From Tenderia sp965602225 (GTDB lineage Bacteria > Pseudomonadota > Gammaproteobacteria > Tenderiales > Tenderiaceae), in contig CBFCYE010000009.1 in assembly GCA_965602225.1 (NCBI GenBank), forward strand, positions 41,258 to 105,257: DNA of 64,000 nt, given 5' to 3'. Both the position numbers and the translations under genes were made by a program. Positions 53,021-61,826 of this stretch are shown here, piece after piece. Numbering within the stretch: the first letter of the stretch is position 1; each line of letters opens with the position of its first letter. The notes below the pieces were generated by a model. It searched no databases and had not been told where the DNA came from. It saw only the letters and a program-made list of their open reading frames with translations.

Positions 53021-53974
53021 CTAGGCGGCGATGTGTTTCAGACCTTTGATGATTTCTTCGGTCAGTAGATCAGCCTCAAACTTGGTCAGGGTTTCGTTGG
53101 CGCCAGCTGCCTGAGCATGTTCGGCATTGACCTGTCCGTCCAGTGAGGTGTGCAGGAGGATGTAGAGTCCCTCGTAGCGCGGGTTGGAGCGAATTTCACG
53201 GGTCAATTGGTAGCCATCCATTTCGGGCATTTCGATATCCGAAATGATGATGGGTAGACAGTCAGAGGCCTTGTCGTGCTCATGGGTTAGTGCCTCAATC
53301 AGCTCAAGCGCCTCTTTGCCGTCACGAGCGGTAACGTGGTTGATGCCTAGTTGGTCGAGGATGCGGCAGGTTTGGTTGCGGGCGACAGCCGAATCATCGA
53401 CAACGAGGATGTTTCGGCCTTGCAGTTGATCAAGCAACTCCTGTTCCAGGTTGTTTTCCGAGTTGAGGGGTTTGTCTGTGACGTTATGCATGACCTGTTC
53501 AACATCCACCAGTTGTACCAATTCATTTTCCAGCTTTATGACGCCGGTGATAAAACTGCCGGTAACTCCGCCTGGCGGCGGTAACACATCTTTCCAGTCG
53601 CGCACCACAATGCGGTCAACACCTGAGACCAGGAAACCTTGGGAGGTACGGCTGAACTCGGCAATGATTACTTTCTGTTCGGCATTGGTTTCGCCGCTGA
53701 TGGGCGCGCGGCCAATCGCCATGGCCAGGTCGATAACCGGGATGGTTTGTCCGCGTAGTTCAGCCACGCCGACGATGTTGGGGCTTGATTGGGGTATCTG
53801 TGTCAGTGCAGGGCGCGAAATTATTTCTTTTACTTTTAGTACGTTAATACCAAAATGTTGTTTATTGTTAAGACGAAACAGCAATAGCTCCAGGCGTGTT
53901 GTCGATGTTTTTGTATCTGCGTGCATGGCTGTTTTTCCATAAAGTCGTATAGCTGTTTTCGGACCATTTACCAT
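53021..53974 (-). CDS. cheV: Chemotaxis coupling protein CheV (CheW-REC)
   Basis: The ATG at 53974 has AAGAGG 8 bases upstream, so the 317-residue form is preferred over a later ATG at 53926. Residues 25-165 are a CheW domain (LLLFRLNNKQHFGINVLKVKEI, GVAELRGQTIPVIDLAMAIG), and residues 185-317 a response-regulator receiver (NILVVDDSAVARNQ, the phospho-acceptor Asp in IIISDIEMPEMDGY). It couples receptors to CheA and buffers phosphate. No other che gene is in the window. Confidence 0.93.
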   Translation of the reverse strand: MVNGPKTAIRLYGKTAMHADTKTSTTRLELLLFRLNNKQHFGINVLKVKEIISRPALTQIPQSSPNIVGVAELRGQTIPVIDLAMAIGRAPISGETNAEQKVIIAEFSRTSQGFLVSGVDRIVVRDWKDVLPPPGGVTGSFITGVIKLENELVQLVDVEQVMHNVTDKPLNSENNLEQELLDQLQGRNILVVDDSAVARNQTCRILDQLGINHVTARDGKEALELIEALTHEHDKASDCLPIIISDIEMPEMDGYQLTREIRSNPRYEGLYILLHTSLDGQVNAEHAQAAGANETLTKFEADLLTEEIIKGLKHIAA

Positions 53975-54096
53975 AATCTTTACCTCTTAATTGTTCCGTG
54001 TTTGTTGTTTTTCGTGCGGCGGTGCTGCGCTGAATTTATTAGGAAAAACAGATACAATGGCCTGAATTGGCTGTTAATCGAATAAGGAGTCTGAAA

Positions 54097-54585
54097 ATGG
54101 TTGTTTTTTCAACAACGTTAGGTGATATCAAGATTGAGTTTATGCCCGAACAGGCGCCTGTGTCGGTGGCAAACTTTCTCCAATATGTGGATGAAGGTTT
54201 TTTTGAGGGGACGATTTTTCATCGTGTTATCCCTGGTTTCATGATCCAGGGTGGCGGCTTTACTGCGGACATGGAACAGAAACAGACTCGTGAGCCAATC
54301 AAGAATGAAGCCGATAATGGTGTCTTGAATAGTCGGGGCACACTGTCTATGGCGCGCACTCAGGTTGTGGATAGTGCTACGACGCAGTTCTTTATCAATG
54401 TCGCCGACAATGCCTTTCTCGATCACGGCGACCGTGATTTTGGTTATGCCGTGTTTGCCAAGGTGGTTGAAGGGATGGACGTGGTGGACAAGATTGTTGC
54501 CGTGCAGACGGCTAACCAAGGTGGACATCAAAATGTGCCGGTTGAGCCTGTTGTTGTGACTGCCGTGAGTCGGCTTGACGGCTAG
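54097..54585 (+). CDS. ppiB: Peptidyl-prolyl cis-trans isomerase, cyclophilin type
   Basis: Cytosolic proline isomerase. AAGGAG lies 7 bases before ATG 54097; the longer TTG form from 54067 is rejected. The 162-residue protein has the family's VSVANFLQYVDEGFFEGTIFHRVIPGFMIQGGG segment (read in parts), the SMARTQVVDSATTQFFINV region and FAKVVEGMDVVDKI. Length equals the E. coli PpiB (164). It is 9 bp upstream of a Nudix gene. Confidence 0.96.
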   Translation: MVVFSTTLGDIKIEFMPEQAPVSVANFLQYVDEGFFEGTIFHRVIPGFMIQGGGFTADMEQKQTREPIKNEADNGVLNSRGTLSMARTQVVDSATTQFFINVADNAFLDHGDRDFGYAVFAKVVEGMDVVDKIVAVQTANQGGHQNVPVEPVVVTAVSRLDG

Positions 54586-54594
54586 TCCTGTTAG

Positions 54595-55026
54595 ATGGCT
54601 CTAGAACAAGACAGTAACCCAGTATCGGCCGGCGTAGTGATTCTGCGTCAGATTGATGGCGATTGGCATTATCTGCTGTTGCGGGCCTATCAATACTGGG
54701 ACTTCCCCAAGGGGCTGGTTGAGGACGGTGAGTCGGCGTTTGATGCCGCGCTGCGTGAGGTGGAGGAGGAGTCAACCCTGACCGGACTCGATTTTCATTG
54801 GGGCCATGAGTTTTTCCAGACGGCGCCTTACGGTAGGTTTCGCAAGATTGCCCGCTACTACATTGCTGAATCTGTGAGTGGTGAGGTTGATTTGCCCATT
54901 TCTGAAGCGCTGGGTCGGCCTGAGCATGAGGAGTTTCGCTGGGTTAATTTTGATGACGCCTATGCGATGGTCGCGCCGCGGGTTAAACAGGTGTTGGATT
55001 GGTCGGTGAGGGTACGCAAACAGTGA
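54595..55026 (+). CDS. Nudix hydrolase, diadenosine-tetraphosphatase-like
   Basis: A 143-residue protein. The Nudix box is GLVEDGESAFDAALREVEEES in residues 40-60, with T at the last Gly position. The start AGVVILRQIDGDWHYLLLRAYQYWDFPKGLVEDGE and GRFRKIARYYIAES fit bis(5'-nucleosyl)-tetraphosphatase proteins. It follows ppiB closely, and is probably co-transcribed with it. Removes signalling or toxic dinucleotides, by family inference. Confidence 0.86.
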   Translation: MALEQDSNPVSAGVVILRQIDGDWHYLLLRAYQYWDFPKGLVEDGESAFDAALREVEEESTLTGLDFHWGHEFFQTAPYGRFRKIARYYIAESVSGEVDLPISEALGRPEHEEFRWVNFDDAYAMVAPRVKQVLDWSVRVRKQ

Positions 55027-55260
55027 TAAACATGGCTGATTGCCTATCGAAGCTTTTTTCTGCAGCTAATTAAAAATTCCCGGTATAAATTTTATGGTTA
55101 TGTGACCGTTACAGTAAATAGCCAATTGCATATTGTTGATGGAAAGGGCTATTGTCGACAAGTGACATTAGTTAACAATTGACACGAAAGTTCTAGGGGG
55201 AATGGGGCAAGCACATTTGGTGTGCCCATTGGCGTTAATTGTATTCACTGGATAGTTATC

Positions 55261-55956
55261 ATGCGTATTGCCATAGTTGAAGATGATCCAGATCAGGCCG
55301 CCTTATTACAAGTGTGGTTGTCGGCCGGAGGGGATTATGACTGCCATCTGTTTGAAGATGGTGCCAAGGCGATCAAGGCCTTCCAAAAAGATAGTTATGA
55401 CCTGATCCTGCTCGACTGGTACATGCCTGTCATGAACGGTGCTGAGGTGTTGATCTGGGTTAGGGAGAATCTGGATTGGCGGGTACCTGTGATCTTTGTT
55501 TCCCAACGTGATAGTGAAGAAGATCTGGCCTATGCCCTGGAGCATGGTGCCGATGATTATGTTTCTAAGCCGATCAAGCCGTTGGAATTGAAGGCTAGAA
55601 TCCGTTCCTTGCTGCGCCGCGTGCATGGTGCTGAGGCCGATGCCAATAAGCCACTGCAATTTGGAAAGTTCCGTTTTGATACGCAAGGCAACCAACTTTA
55701 TATGGATGATGAACAGGTTTCTCTGACCCAAAAAGAGTTTGAGTTGATCCTGTTTCTGTTTCGTAATGCTGGCCGGTTGCTGTCTCGTGCCCACTTATTA
55801 GAGAGTGTCTGGGGCCATTCCGCTGAGCTGAACACCCGAACGCTGGATACCCATATCAGTCGTTTGCGAAAGAAGCTGCATTTAGGTGAGGAAGCCGGTT
55901 GGCGTCTGAGTTCAATCTATCACCACGGTTACCGCCTTGAACCAATAGCGGCATAG
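55261..55956 (+). CDS. OmpR-type response regulator
   Basis: A 231-residue regulator from ATG 55261. The receiver domain has the acidic pair in VEDDPDQ, the phospho-acceptor Asp in LILLDWYMP near residue 52, the switch Ser in IFVSQRD near 82 and the Lys in SKPIKPLE near 102. The C-terminal winged helix (about 130-225) is of the OmpR/PhoB type with TLDTHISRLRKKL. No histidine kinase gene is adjacent, so it is an orphan here. The 234 bp upstream carry no recognisable operator. Confidence 0.9.
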   Translation: MRIAIVEDDPDQAALLQVWLSAGGDYDCHLFEDGAKAIKAFQKDSYDLILLDWYMPVMNGAEVLIWVRENLDWRVPVIFVSQRDSEEDLAYALEHGADDYVSKPIKPLELKARIRSLLRRVHGAEADANKPLQFGKFRFDTQGNQLYMDDEQVSLTQKEFELILFLFRNAGRLLSRAHLLESVWGHSAELNTRTLDTHISRLRKKLHLGEEAGWRLSSIYHHGYRLEPIAA

Positions 55957-56031
55957 TCAATAAACCTGTAAGTTCTTGCTGTGACTACAGCGCTTCATTT
56001 GTGTGGCGCAAATAATTCGGAATTGTTATTC

Positions 56032-56703
56032 ATGAAATGCTTTGATTTACCAAAGCCTTTGCGGCGCTTTTTAGCCTGGATTTATTTGCTGTTGGCCTTG
56101 GGGGCGCCGTTGTTGGTGTTGCTGATGCCCGGGCAGCCTCCTTTGTCAGTTAATGAGCCGCTGCTGCAGGTTGAGTCGGGGCGCTTTATCAATCACACAT
56201 CGGCCTTGGGGCTGGGGGCGGATAAATACGACGTTGACGTGTTGAATGATCTGGACGGTATTGTTGCCAGTGCGGCGGCCGATTATCCCGATGGCAGTAA
56301 TGCTGTGCTGGCGCTATTTGATAGCTCGGCCTCTGCCGCCTCTGCCCATGAGCATTTAAAGACAATAATTCCACATCAACATGAAGAGGCTGACCTGTGG
56401 GCAACGCATTTTACCTCGGCTAGTGGTGAGTATGTGATGTTGGCATGGGTTGATCGTGCCTTGGTGATGATTATTGGCGAGCACGAGACGATGTCCCGTG
56501 ATCGCCTGGCAGCACTGCCAGCGCTGACATACAGCTCTCGCCCTGGCCTGGGGGCGGTGTTGCAGCAGCAATCAAGCCTTATCTTTATGCTGGCCATGGC
56601 GTTCTATGTGGTGGTGCAGTGGTTGTTGCTGCGTTTGTTATTTTCCTGGGCGGGCATAGTGGCGGCGCGACCTGTTGTGAATGAGGCCGATGACGCAAGC
56701 TGA
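56032..56703 (+). CDS. Hypothetical inner-membrane protein
   Basis: From ATG 56032 a 223-residue protein with two membrane helices: FLAWIYLLLALGAPLLVLL near residue 15 and SLIFMLAMAFYVVVQWLLL near 185. Between them is a soluble domain of about 140 residues that should lie in the periplasm. The family is not recognised. A GTG at 55981 is an alternative, 17 codons earlier. It follows the orphan response regulator by 75 bp on the same strand, and might be its target or partner; this is a guess. Confidence 0.65.
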   Translation: MKCFDLPKPLRRFLAWIYLLLALGAPLLVLLMPGQPPLSVNEPLLQVESGRFINHTSALGLGADKYDVDVLNDLDGIVASAAADYPDGSNAVLALFDSSASAASAHEHLKTIIPHQHEEADLWATHFTSASGEYVMLAWVDRALVMIIGEHETMSRDRLAALPALTYSSRPGLGAVLQQQSSLIFMLAMAFYVVVQWLLLRLLFSWAGIVAARPVVNEADDAS

Positions 56704-56737
56704 TATAATGCGCGGCTGATCAACAAGGGGATAAAAG

Positions 56738-57052
56738 ATGGATAGCGATGATGCAGAACTGGATTTGCGCACTCAACTGAATGCCGAAACGGCTAAGTTG
56801 GTTTGGCCCGAATTGGAGCGTCATTTCGCCCGTGGCTCGGTGATTCGGGTAGACCCGTCGCTGGATCTGATTGACGTGGCGGTTAGTGTTTCCGAGGATG
56901 ACAAAGAAAAGGTTGAACTCTGGATGAATACCGACCTGGTTGGTCATCCCTCTTTGGAGGATGCCAAAGACTGGGTTGAGCGCCAGCCAGATTTCTGGAC
57001 GGTTGTGGTGGCGCCGTGGGTATTGATACAGGAAGTCTCTGGCGAGTCCTGA
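56738..57052 (+). CDS. DUF2288 family protein
   Basis: A 104-residue acidic soluble protein. The start LRTQLNAETAKLVWPELERHFARGSVI and the end DFWTVVVAPWVLIQ match the DUF2288 pattern known to me, and the length fits. Function not known. AGGGG lies upstream of the ATG. It sits between the membrane protein and the first beta-propeller gene, on the same strand. Confidence 0.85.
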   Translation: MDSDDAELDLRTQLNAETAKLVWPELERHFARGSVIRVDPSLDLIDVAVSVSEDDKEKVELWMNTDLVGHPSLEDAKDWVERQPDFWTVVVAPWVLIQEVSGES

Positions 57053-57125
57053 GTCGGTTACTTTTGCTGGCGTATAATGCCGGGCAAGTTTCGAAAAATA
57101 GAATGTTTAATTTAAGGTGATGGTT

Positions 57126-58376
57126 TTGGATAAGAAGACAATCGATTTCGCTCTGGCGTATTACTCGGGTGATCGTAAGACCGGTTCGGTGACCGTGGTG
57201 CGTCGCAACGGCGGTGCTTTGGCAACAAAACGGCTAGCTGTTGCGGCAGAGAGTGGCAAAGATAAGGCGTTGAAACCAATCTTTGTCGGTCTGACCGAAA
57301 CGGATCAGTGCATTACCCTGGATCCTGTGAGCAAGGCAATCTCAATCAGCGATGAGTTTATTCCTGATGCCTTTCCGGCCCACATCTATACTGACCCAAA
57401 CGCCAATCGCGATTGGTATATGTATGATGGTGATAAGGAAACAGGTAATGACACCCTAAACTGCGGTGATCAGGGGTCATCTGTCACGGTAGTTGAAAAT
57501 ACCGATAGTTCAGCGGTGAAATACCTCAAGACTATCTGCGTCGGTCGTGGCCATCACCAGTGTAATTTCAGTTACCCGTCTGAGCTGGCGCCACAGGTGC
57601 CGTCACAGACTTATGTTAGCAACCTCAATGATGGCAGCTTATCCGTGATTGCCAATGACCCGGCCAAGCCAGACAGTTATCTGCAGGTGGTTGCGACCAT
57701 CAATCTTTGTGAGCCAGACAAGGAAGATTTTGACGCCGTCCAGATTCCCAATAACTCTTTTCCGCATGGCCTCGTCTATTCAAAGGTTTCGGGCAAGATG
57801 TATAACCTCAATAACGGCTACGGCACCATCGCCGTGATTGATCCGCTTAGTCATGAGATCGAGCAACGGATTCCGTTCAAGGGCTTTAGCAATCTGTTTG
57901 TCAGTCCCTGTGGCCGTTACATTATTGGCCGTGGCGCAGATCGTAAAACAGATCCCAATCACGTGATTGCCAAGATGGCGGTGCTGGATGTCACTACCAA
58001 CGAGGTGATGGACAAGATCGATCTGCCTGATGTTTATATCAGTAAGTATTTTTTCAATACTGAGGGCAGCAAGCTCTACCTGACCACTTCATCTTCGGGC
58101 AGCGAGCAGCAGCAGGCCAATCTGAAGTCGGGTGTGGTTTTGGTGTTGGATCTAACCAAACTGCCAAAATTGGAGCTTGCGGATGAGTTGAGCCTGGATA
58201 GTTCGGCCGGCACATTGGATTTTCTGGCTGTGGATGGCAAGGCGGAGCTTGTTTTTGCTTCTACCTCAGCGGAAGGTGTTGTCACCATTATTGATGCCGA
58301 GACGGATCAGGTGATTGAAAAGCTGGCGGTAATTGAGTCTCAGCCTCATTCGCGGTTGTGGCTGCTCTCTCGCTAG
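57126..58376 (+). CDS. YncE-like beta-propeller protein without signal peptide (paralog 1)
   Basis: The TTG at 57126 has AAGGTG 6 bases upstream and aligns with the start of the paralog (DKKTIDF against SKQAIDW), so it is preferred over GTG 57117 and ATG 57120. The 416-residue protein shows repeated propeller-type strands (GTIAVIDP, VTIIDAETDQVIEKL) and motifs shared with the protein at 62718-63992: DTLNCG, GRGHH, FPHG, YNLNNGYGT and GADRK. No signal peptide, so it should be cytosolic, which is unusual for YVTN-type propellers. Ligand unknown. Confidence 0.75.
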   Translation: MDKKTIDFALAYYSGDRKTGSVTVVRRNGGALATKRLAVAAESGKDKALKPIFVGLTETDQCITLDPVSKAISISDEFIPDAFPAHIYTDPNANRDWYMYDGDKETGNDTLNCGDQGSSVTVVENTDSSAVKYLKTICVGRGHHQCNFSYPSELAPQVPSQTYVSNLNDGSLSVIANDPAKPDSYLQVVATINLCEPDKEDFDAVQIPNNSFPHGLVYSKVSGKMYNLNNGYGTIAVIDPLSHEIEQRIPFKGFSNLFVSPCGRYIIGRGADRKTDPNHVIAKMAVLDVTTNEVMDKIDLPDVYISKYFFNTEGSKLYLTTSSSGSEQQQANLKSGVVLVLDLTKLPKLELADELSLDSSAGTLDFLAVDGKAELVFASTSAEGVVTIIDAETDQVIEKLAVIESQPHSRLWLLSR

Positions 58377-58393
58377 TCGATACGCCAGCTTGC

Positions 58394-58435
58394 AAAAAAC
58401 GGCCCGCCCGGATTATCTAGGCGGGCCGTTTTTTT
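58394..58435 (+). terminator. Terminator after the first beta-propeller gene
   Basis: Perfect 12-bp-class stem ACGGCCCGCC / GGCGGGCCGT with a CGGATTATCTA-type loop, an A run before and seven T after. Confidence 0.92.
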
Positions 58436-58572
58436 ATAAAGACATACTTGCATACTCGGGAATAATCTATTAACGTAGTTCGGCAGTTGGGTATTTCTGA
58501 GGGGGAATACTCAGGTCAACGTCCTTAAACTAAATCTGATTCGGCCTATGCTGGATATATGGGGAGATAGCA

Positions 58573-58719
58573 ATGAGTGTAAAAAAACCGAAACCTTTTA
58601 TGGCTCTGGGCGCAATGATTGTCGGTGTTGCTGCCATGCCAGTTGCTGCATTTGTAAATATTGTGCTGGGGATTGCGATGATGGCGTTGCCTATGTGGAT
58701 GATTTATAAAGCCAGCTAG
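58573..58719 (+). CDS. Small hydrophobic membrane protein
   Basis: A 48-residue ORF starting MSVKKPKPFMALGAMIVG with GGGGAG 6 bases before the ATG, and ending MWMIYKAS. The body is two short hydrophobic stretches (about residues 9-25 and 27-44) rich in Ala, Val and Met; a basic N-terminus suggests insertion in the inner membrane. It is followed at once by a strong terminator, which supports an independent gene. No family recognised. Confidence 0.6.
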   Translation: MSVKKPKPFMALGAMIVGVAAMPVAAFVNIVLGIAMMALPMWMIYKAS

Positions 58720-58728
58720 TGATCTTTG

Positions 58729-58767
58729 CCGTGGCTGGCGCCTCCATGCCAGCCACGGTTTTCTTTT
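58729..58767 (+). terminator. Terminator after the small membrane-protein gene
   Basis: Perfect 11-bp stem CCGTGGCTGGC / GCCAGCCACGG with a GCCTCCAT loop, followed by TTTTCTTTTCTTT. Confidence 0.88.
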
Positions 58768-58880
58768 CTTTGCCCGTCCGGGTTTGTATTCAGAATTCAA
58801 TAAAAACACTGATAATTGCTTGCTGAAATAATCGCAAGTCAGTTTGAATGCCTGGCAGGGCATGTTGATCTTGTTCTGCT

Positions 58881-59585
58881 TTATTCGAATAGCTGTTCTG
58901 TATTAATGACGCTGAGATGTGAGGCCTCGTCTTGCAAATAGGCGCCGGTCTCAATAAACCAGACATTGGCCTTGGTGGTGATCTTACGATTGGCTGTGAC
59001 CGTATGGCCGCAGACGACCCGCTCGATTTCCTTTACCGGGCTGCTGATAAAACGTTTGATGCGGCTGCGGCCCCACAAGGTGCTCTTGCGTGTGTCGCTA
59101 TCGCCCAGCTCTAGCAGTCGTATAAAACTAGGCCAGCTCATGCCCTTCGGGATGTCGGCATGGACGATACCTATTGTGCCGTGGCTGGTTTCCAGTTCAA
59201 TAACCAGGGGTAGCTCGGCAAAGGCGGCGCTGATTTCGGTTCTGACATCAGCTCCCTGTTCCAGCCACCATTCACCGCCATAGCTTTCGAACCAGTTTTG
59301 GCCTTCCGTACTATCGATGGAGGTGGTCAGGATCATCTCCTCATGGTTGCCGAGACAGGAATGAAACCAGGGCTGCTGTAGCCAGCTGAGCACTTTATGT
59401 GAGCCTGGGCCGCGGTCGATCAGATCGCCGACACTAAATAGTCGATCAGCTTTGGGATCAAATTGGAGTTCATGGAGGCTGGTGTTGAGTTCATCAAAGC
59501 AGCCATGAATATCGCCAGCAATAAAGTCGCGACCTTGCTGGTTGATGGGGAATTTTTTTATGAAATTATGATTATGATGATGCAC
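58881..59585 (-). CDS. Serine/threonine-type metallophosphatase
   Basis: A 234-residue calcineurin-like phosphoesterase with the metal-binding blocks GDIHGCFDEL near residue 28, GDLIDRGPGSHKVL near 52, GNHEE near 80, and CGHTVTANRKI near 197. This matches the bacterial PrpA/PrpB and lambda phosphatase type. Acts on phosphoproteins in vitro in relatives; the native substrate is unknown. Alone on this strand with a small membrane protein upstream. Confidence 0.9.
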   Translation of the reverse strand: MHHHNHNFIKKFPINQQGRDFIAGDIHGCFDELNTSLHELQFDPKADRLFSVGDLIDRGPGSHKVLSWLQQPWFHSCLGNHEEMILTTSIDSTEGQNWFESYGGEWWLEQGADVRTEISAAFAELPLVIELETSHGTIGIVHADIPKGMSWPSFIRLLELGDSDTRKSTLWGRSRIKRFISSPVKEIERVVCGHTVTANRKITTKANVWFIETGAYLQDEASHLSVINTEQLFE

Positions 59586-59633
59586 AAAGGCATTGTATCC
59601 CTTGGCTTTTCTTTAGCAAGCCTTGCTTGTTGC

Positions 59634-59843
59634 CTAATCGACTTTATAAGGCGTTTCATCAAGATAGGACAGCGAGATGAAGATACCGAAAAACAGTACC
59701 GTAATCTGTATGCCTAGCGGTAGGGCCAGTGTGGCCAGCAGGCCAACAGTCCAGTAATCGCGCAGTCTATTTTTGCGTCGTTTATATTCGCTAGTGTCGC
59801 GATGCTCAATCCATTGATTATTTTTTTCACTATAAATTTGCAT
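59634..59843 (-). CDS. Small hypothetical membrane protein
   Basis: A 69-residue protein with a charged N-terminal half (about residues 1-30) and one or two hydrophobic helices in the second half (WTVGLLATLALPLGIQI and LFFGIFISLSYL). No family was recognised. It lies about 50 bp upstream of the phosphatase gene on the same strand. Confidence 0.5.
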   Translation of the reverse strand: MQIYSEKNNQWIEHRDTSEYKRRKNRLRDYWTVGLLATLALPLGIQITVLFFGIFISLSYLDETPYKVD

Positions 59844-60015
59844 GTTTTTGGCCTCTTGTTTGGCTTTCCTATACAGTGAATATCTACAGTCTGTGATGAT
59901 AAGTTAGGTGGTTTGGCGAATTGATTTGTTCACACTTAATGTTAGCTGCTGATGCTGCCGATACAAGTGGATTAATGGGTTGGGCTTGAATTTTAAAAGG
60001 GGCGGAAAGGAAGTC

Positions 60016-60999
60016 TTGAATCTACTCATAAATACTAGAAGTTTTGTTTTGTTGCTGGGCTTACTCTTTATCGTCCCGGTACAGGCGGCGGTGTTTAAAT
60101 GCACTGATGACGCCGGTATGGTTAGATTTCAGGATAGGCCATGTGCTACAGCCGAGCTTGTTAATGTTGATTCAGAGCGTGATAAAAAGGCCAAGCATTT
60201 TCTCTGGCAGGCCAGCGCCGGTAAGGGAACGCTGTTCCTGCTGGGATCGATCCATTTTGGAACGCCGCAGATGTATCCCCTGCCAATGGTGATGACATCT
60301 TCATTCAATAAATCAGATACTCTGGTGGTGGAGGCTGATATTGGCAATGTCGATCAGATTCAGCTGGCTCAGCTGTTGGCAAGCAAGGCGATGTACCCGG
60401 ATGGTTTGAGCCTGCGTCAGCATTTGTCGGCTGAAACCTGGCAGAAATTGGAGCAGGTAGCGCAATCAATGGGTATCTCGGTTGAGTTGTTGAATATGCA
60501 GAAACCGTGGTTTGTCTCCATGACCCTGACGGCCCTGGCACTGAAACAATTGGGTTTTTCTGAAGATAAGGGTATCGATGCCCACTTTCTCAGTCTGGCC
60601 AAAGGTAAAAAGAAGGTGGTTGAGCTGGAAGGTATAGCCTGGCAATTGTCACTGTTTGATCAGCTGACATCTGCAGAGCAGGTCATGATGTTGGAGGAAA
60701 GTCTGCGCGAATTGGGTGAAGGTAAGGCCTTTTTTGACAAGATGTTGCGCTTCTGGAGTGCTGGTGATGCAGCGGGTATTCAGAGTATGTTTGACGAAGG
60801 TCTGATGGCTGAGGATAGTGGTGAACGCCTCAATCAACTCGTGATGCTTGATAGAAACAAAAGTATGGCCGAAAAGCTGCATGCCTTAGCAGAGAAAGGC
60901 GGGCAGTATTTTGTTGTCGTCGGTGCTGGTCATTTGTCTGGTGCCGAAGGGATTGTGGCACGACTGAAACAGCGTGGTTATCAGATTAATCAGCTTTAA
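60016..60999 (+). CDS. TraB/GumN family protein with N-terminal DUF4124-like segment
   Basis: The TTG at 60016 follows AAAGGA at 60006-60011 by 4 bases and starts a proper signal peptide (INTRSFVLLLGLLFIVPVQAA); a TTG at 59980 would add 12 residues. The start is not certain. After the signal comes a DUF4124-like unit (VFKCTDDAGMVRFQDRPC) of about 35 residues, then the TraB/GumN domain: FLLGSIHFGT, DTLVVEADI, KGIDAHFL, VVELEG and FVVVGAGHLSGAEGIVARLKQRGY. The TraB fold is a putative metalloprotease; function in bacteria unclear. Confidence 0.83.
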   Translation: MNLLINTRSFVLLLGLLFIVPVQAAVFKCTDDAGMVRFQDRPCATAELVNVDSERDKKAKHFLWQASAGKGTLFLLGSIHFGTPQMYPLPMVMTSSFNKSDTLVVEADIGNVDQIQLAQLLASKAMYPDGLSLRQHLSAETWQKLEQVAQSMGISVELLNMQKPWFVSMTLTALALKQLGFSEDKGIDAHFLSLAKGKKKVVELEGIAWQLSLFDQLTSAEQVMMLEESLRELGEGKAFFDKMLRFWSAGDAAGIQSMFDEGLMAEDSGERLNQLVMLDRNKSMAEKLHALAEKGGQYFVVVGAGHLSGAEGIVARLKQRGYQINQL

Positions 61000-61062
61000 G
61001 ATAGTAGCTATCTGGTTGTGATTTAATTAAGATTATGAATATGTAATGATTTAGGTGTGAAT

Positions 61063-61374
61063 ATGACAAATACGAATAATGATATTGATGTGCCTGCTTG
61101 GGATGTTGCTTTGGCTAACTTGGTGAAAGAGGAATTTGGTAAGAAAAATTCTCCTCTGACGTTGGACGATTTCAGTAGGCTGGCCAAGGAGTACACCATA
61201 CGCCTGGACGATATTATGGTGACCATGTTTGAAATGGTGATCGCTGCTGCATGGAAATATGAAGGTGAACAGGTCATTGTTCGCGATACGCTTAACGACC
61301 TTTATGTCGGTGGCCGCTTGCATGCAAAAGATCTAGCGCCCTTTAGTGGCGGCTGGAGTCCACAGGTTGATTAG
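61063..61374 (+). CDS. Hypothetical protein
   Basis: A 103-residue soluble protein from ATG 61063, with AGG 7 bases upstream. The sequence is helical and acidic by eye (LTLDDFSRLAKEYTIRLDDIMVTMFEMVI in parts), with a YEGEQVIVRDTLNDLYVGGRL end. It may be a small regulator but nothing specific is recognised. It lies between the TraB/GumN gene and the cold-shock gene, on the same strand. Confidence 0.65.
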   Translation: MTNTNNDIDVPAWDVALANLVKEEFGKKNSPLTLDDFSRLAKEYTIRLDDIMVTMFEMVIAAAWKYEGEQVIVRDTLNDLYVGGRLHAKDLAPFSGGWSPQVD

Positions 61375-61549
61375 CTTTGTGCGTCACAAAACGTTAATCA
61401 AATAAAACTTGTGTTGCGGCGAAATTACTGGCTATACTTTCCAAATCGCAGATATTGATCGTGCTTTTTATGCTGATCAGAGCTTCTATAAAGCCGTCTT
61501 TAGTCGCTGCGTGTTGACAAGATAAAAGTAATTTTGAGGTGATAGTAAT

Positions 61550-61753
61550 ATGGCAACTGGTACAGTAAAGTGGTTTAACGACAGCAAGGGTTTTGGTTTT
61601 ATTACTCCGGCTGATGGTGGCGATGACGTATTCGTACATTTTTCTGCAGTCACAGCTGAAGGCTTTAAGTCTTTGGCTGAAGGTCAAAGGGTTTCTTTTG
61701 ATACTGAGAATGGCGCGAAAGGTTTACAAGCGATTAATGTAATACCTGAATAA
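61550..61753 (+). CDS. Cold-shock protein, CspA family
   Basis: A 67-residue OB-fold RNA chaperone with the RNP1 KGFGFI and RNP2 VFVHF motifs and ATGTVKWFNDSKGFGFITP at the start. GAGGTGA precedes the ATG. The 175 bp upstream without another gene may hold the promoter and an untranslated leader, as in cspA genes where the leader is thermosensing; that role is an inference here. Confidence 0.96.
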   Translation: MATGTVKWFNDSKGFGFITPADGGDDVFVHFSAVTAEGFKSLAEGQRVSFDTENGAKGLQAINVIPE

Positions 61754-61780
61754 GCATTGCTGTTAATGCTTTGAAAAAGA

Positions 61781-61807
61781 AAAGCCCGCTTAAAGCGGGC
61801 TTTTTTT
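61781..61807 (+). terminator. Terminator after the cold-shock gene
   Basis: Perfect stem AAAGCCCGCT / AGCGGGCTTT with a TAA loop and a run of seven T. Confidence 0.92.
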
Positions 61808-61826
61808 ATTATTGGTGTGTGCTTTG

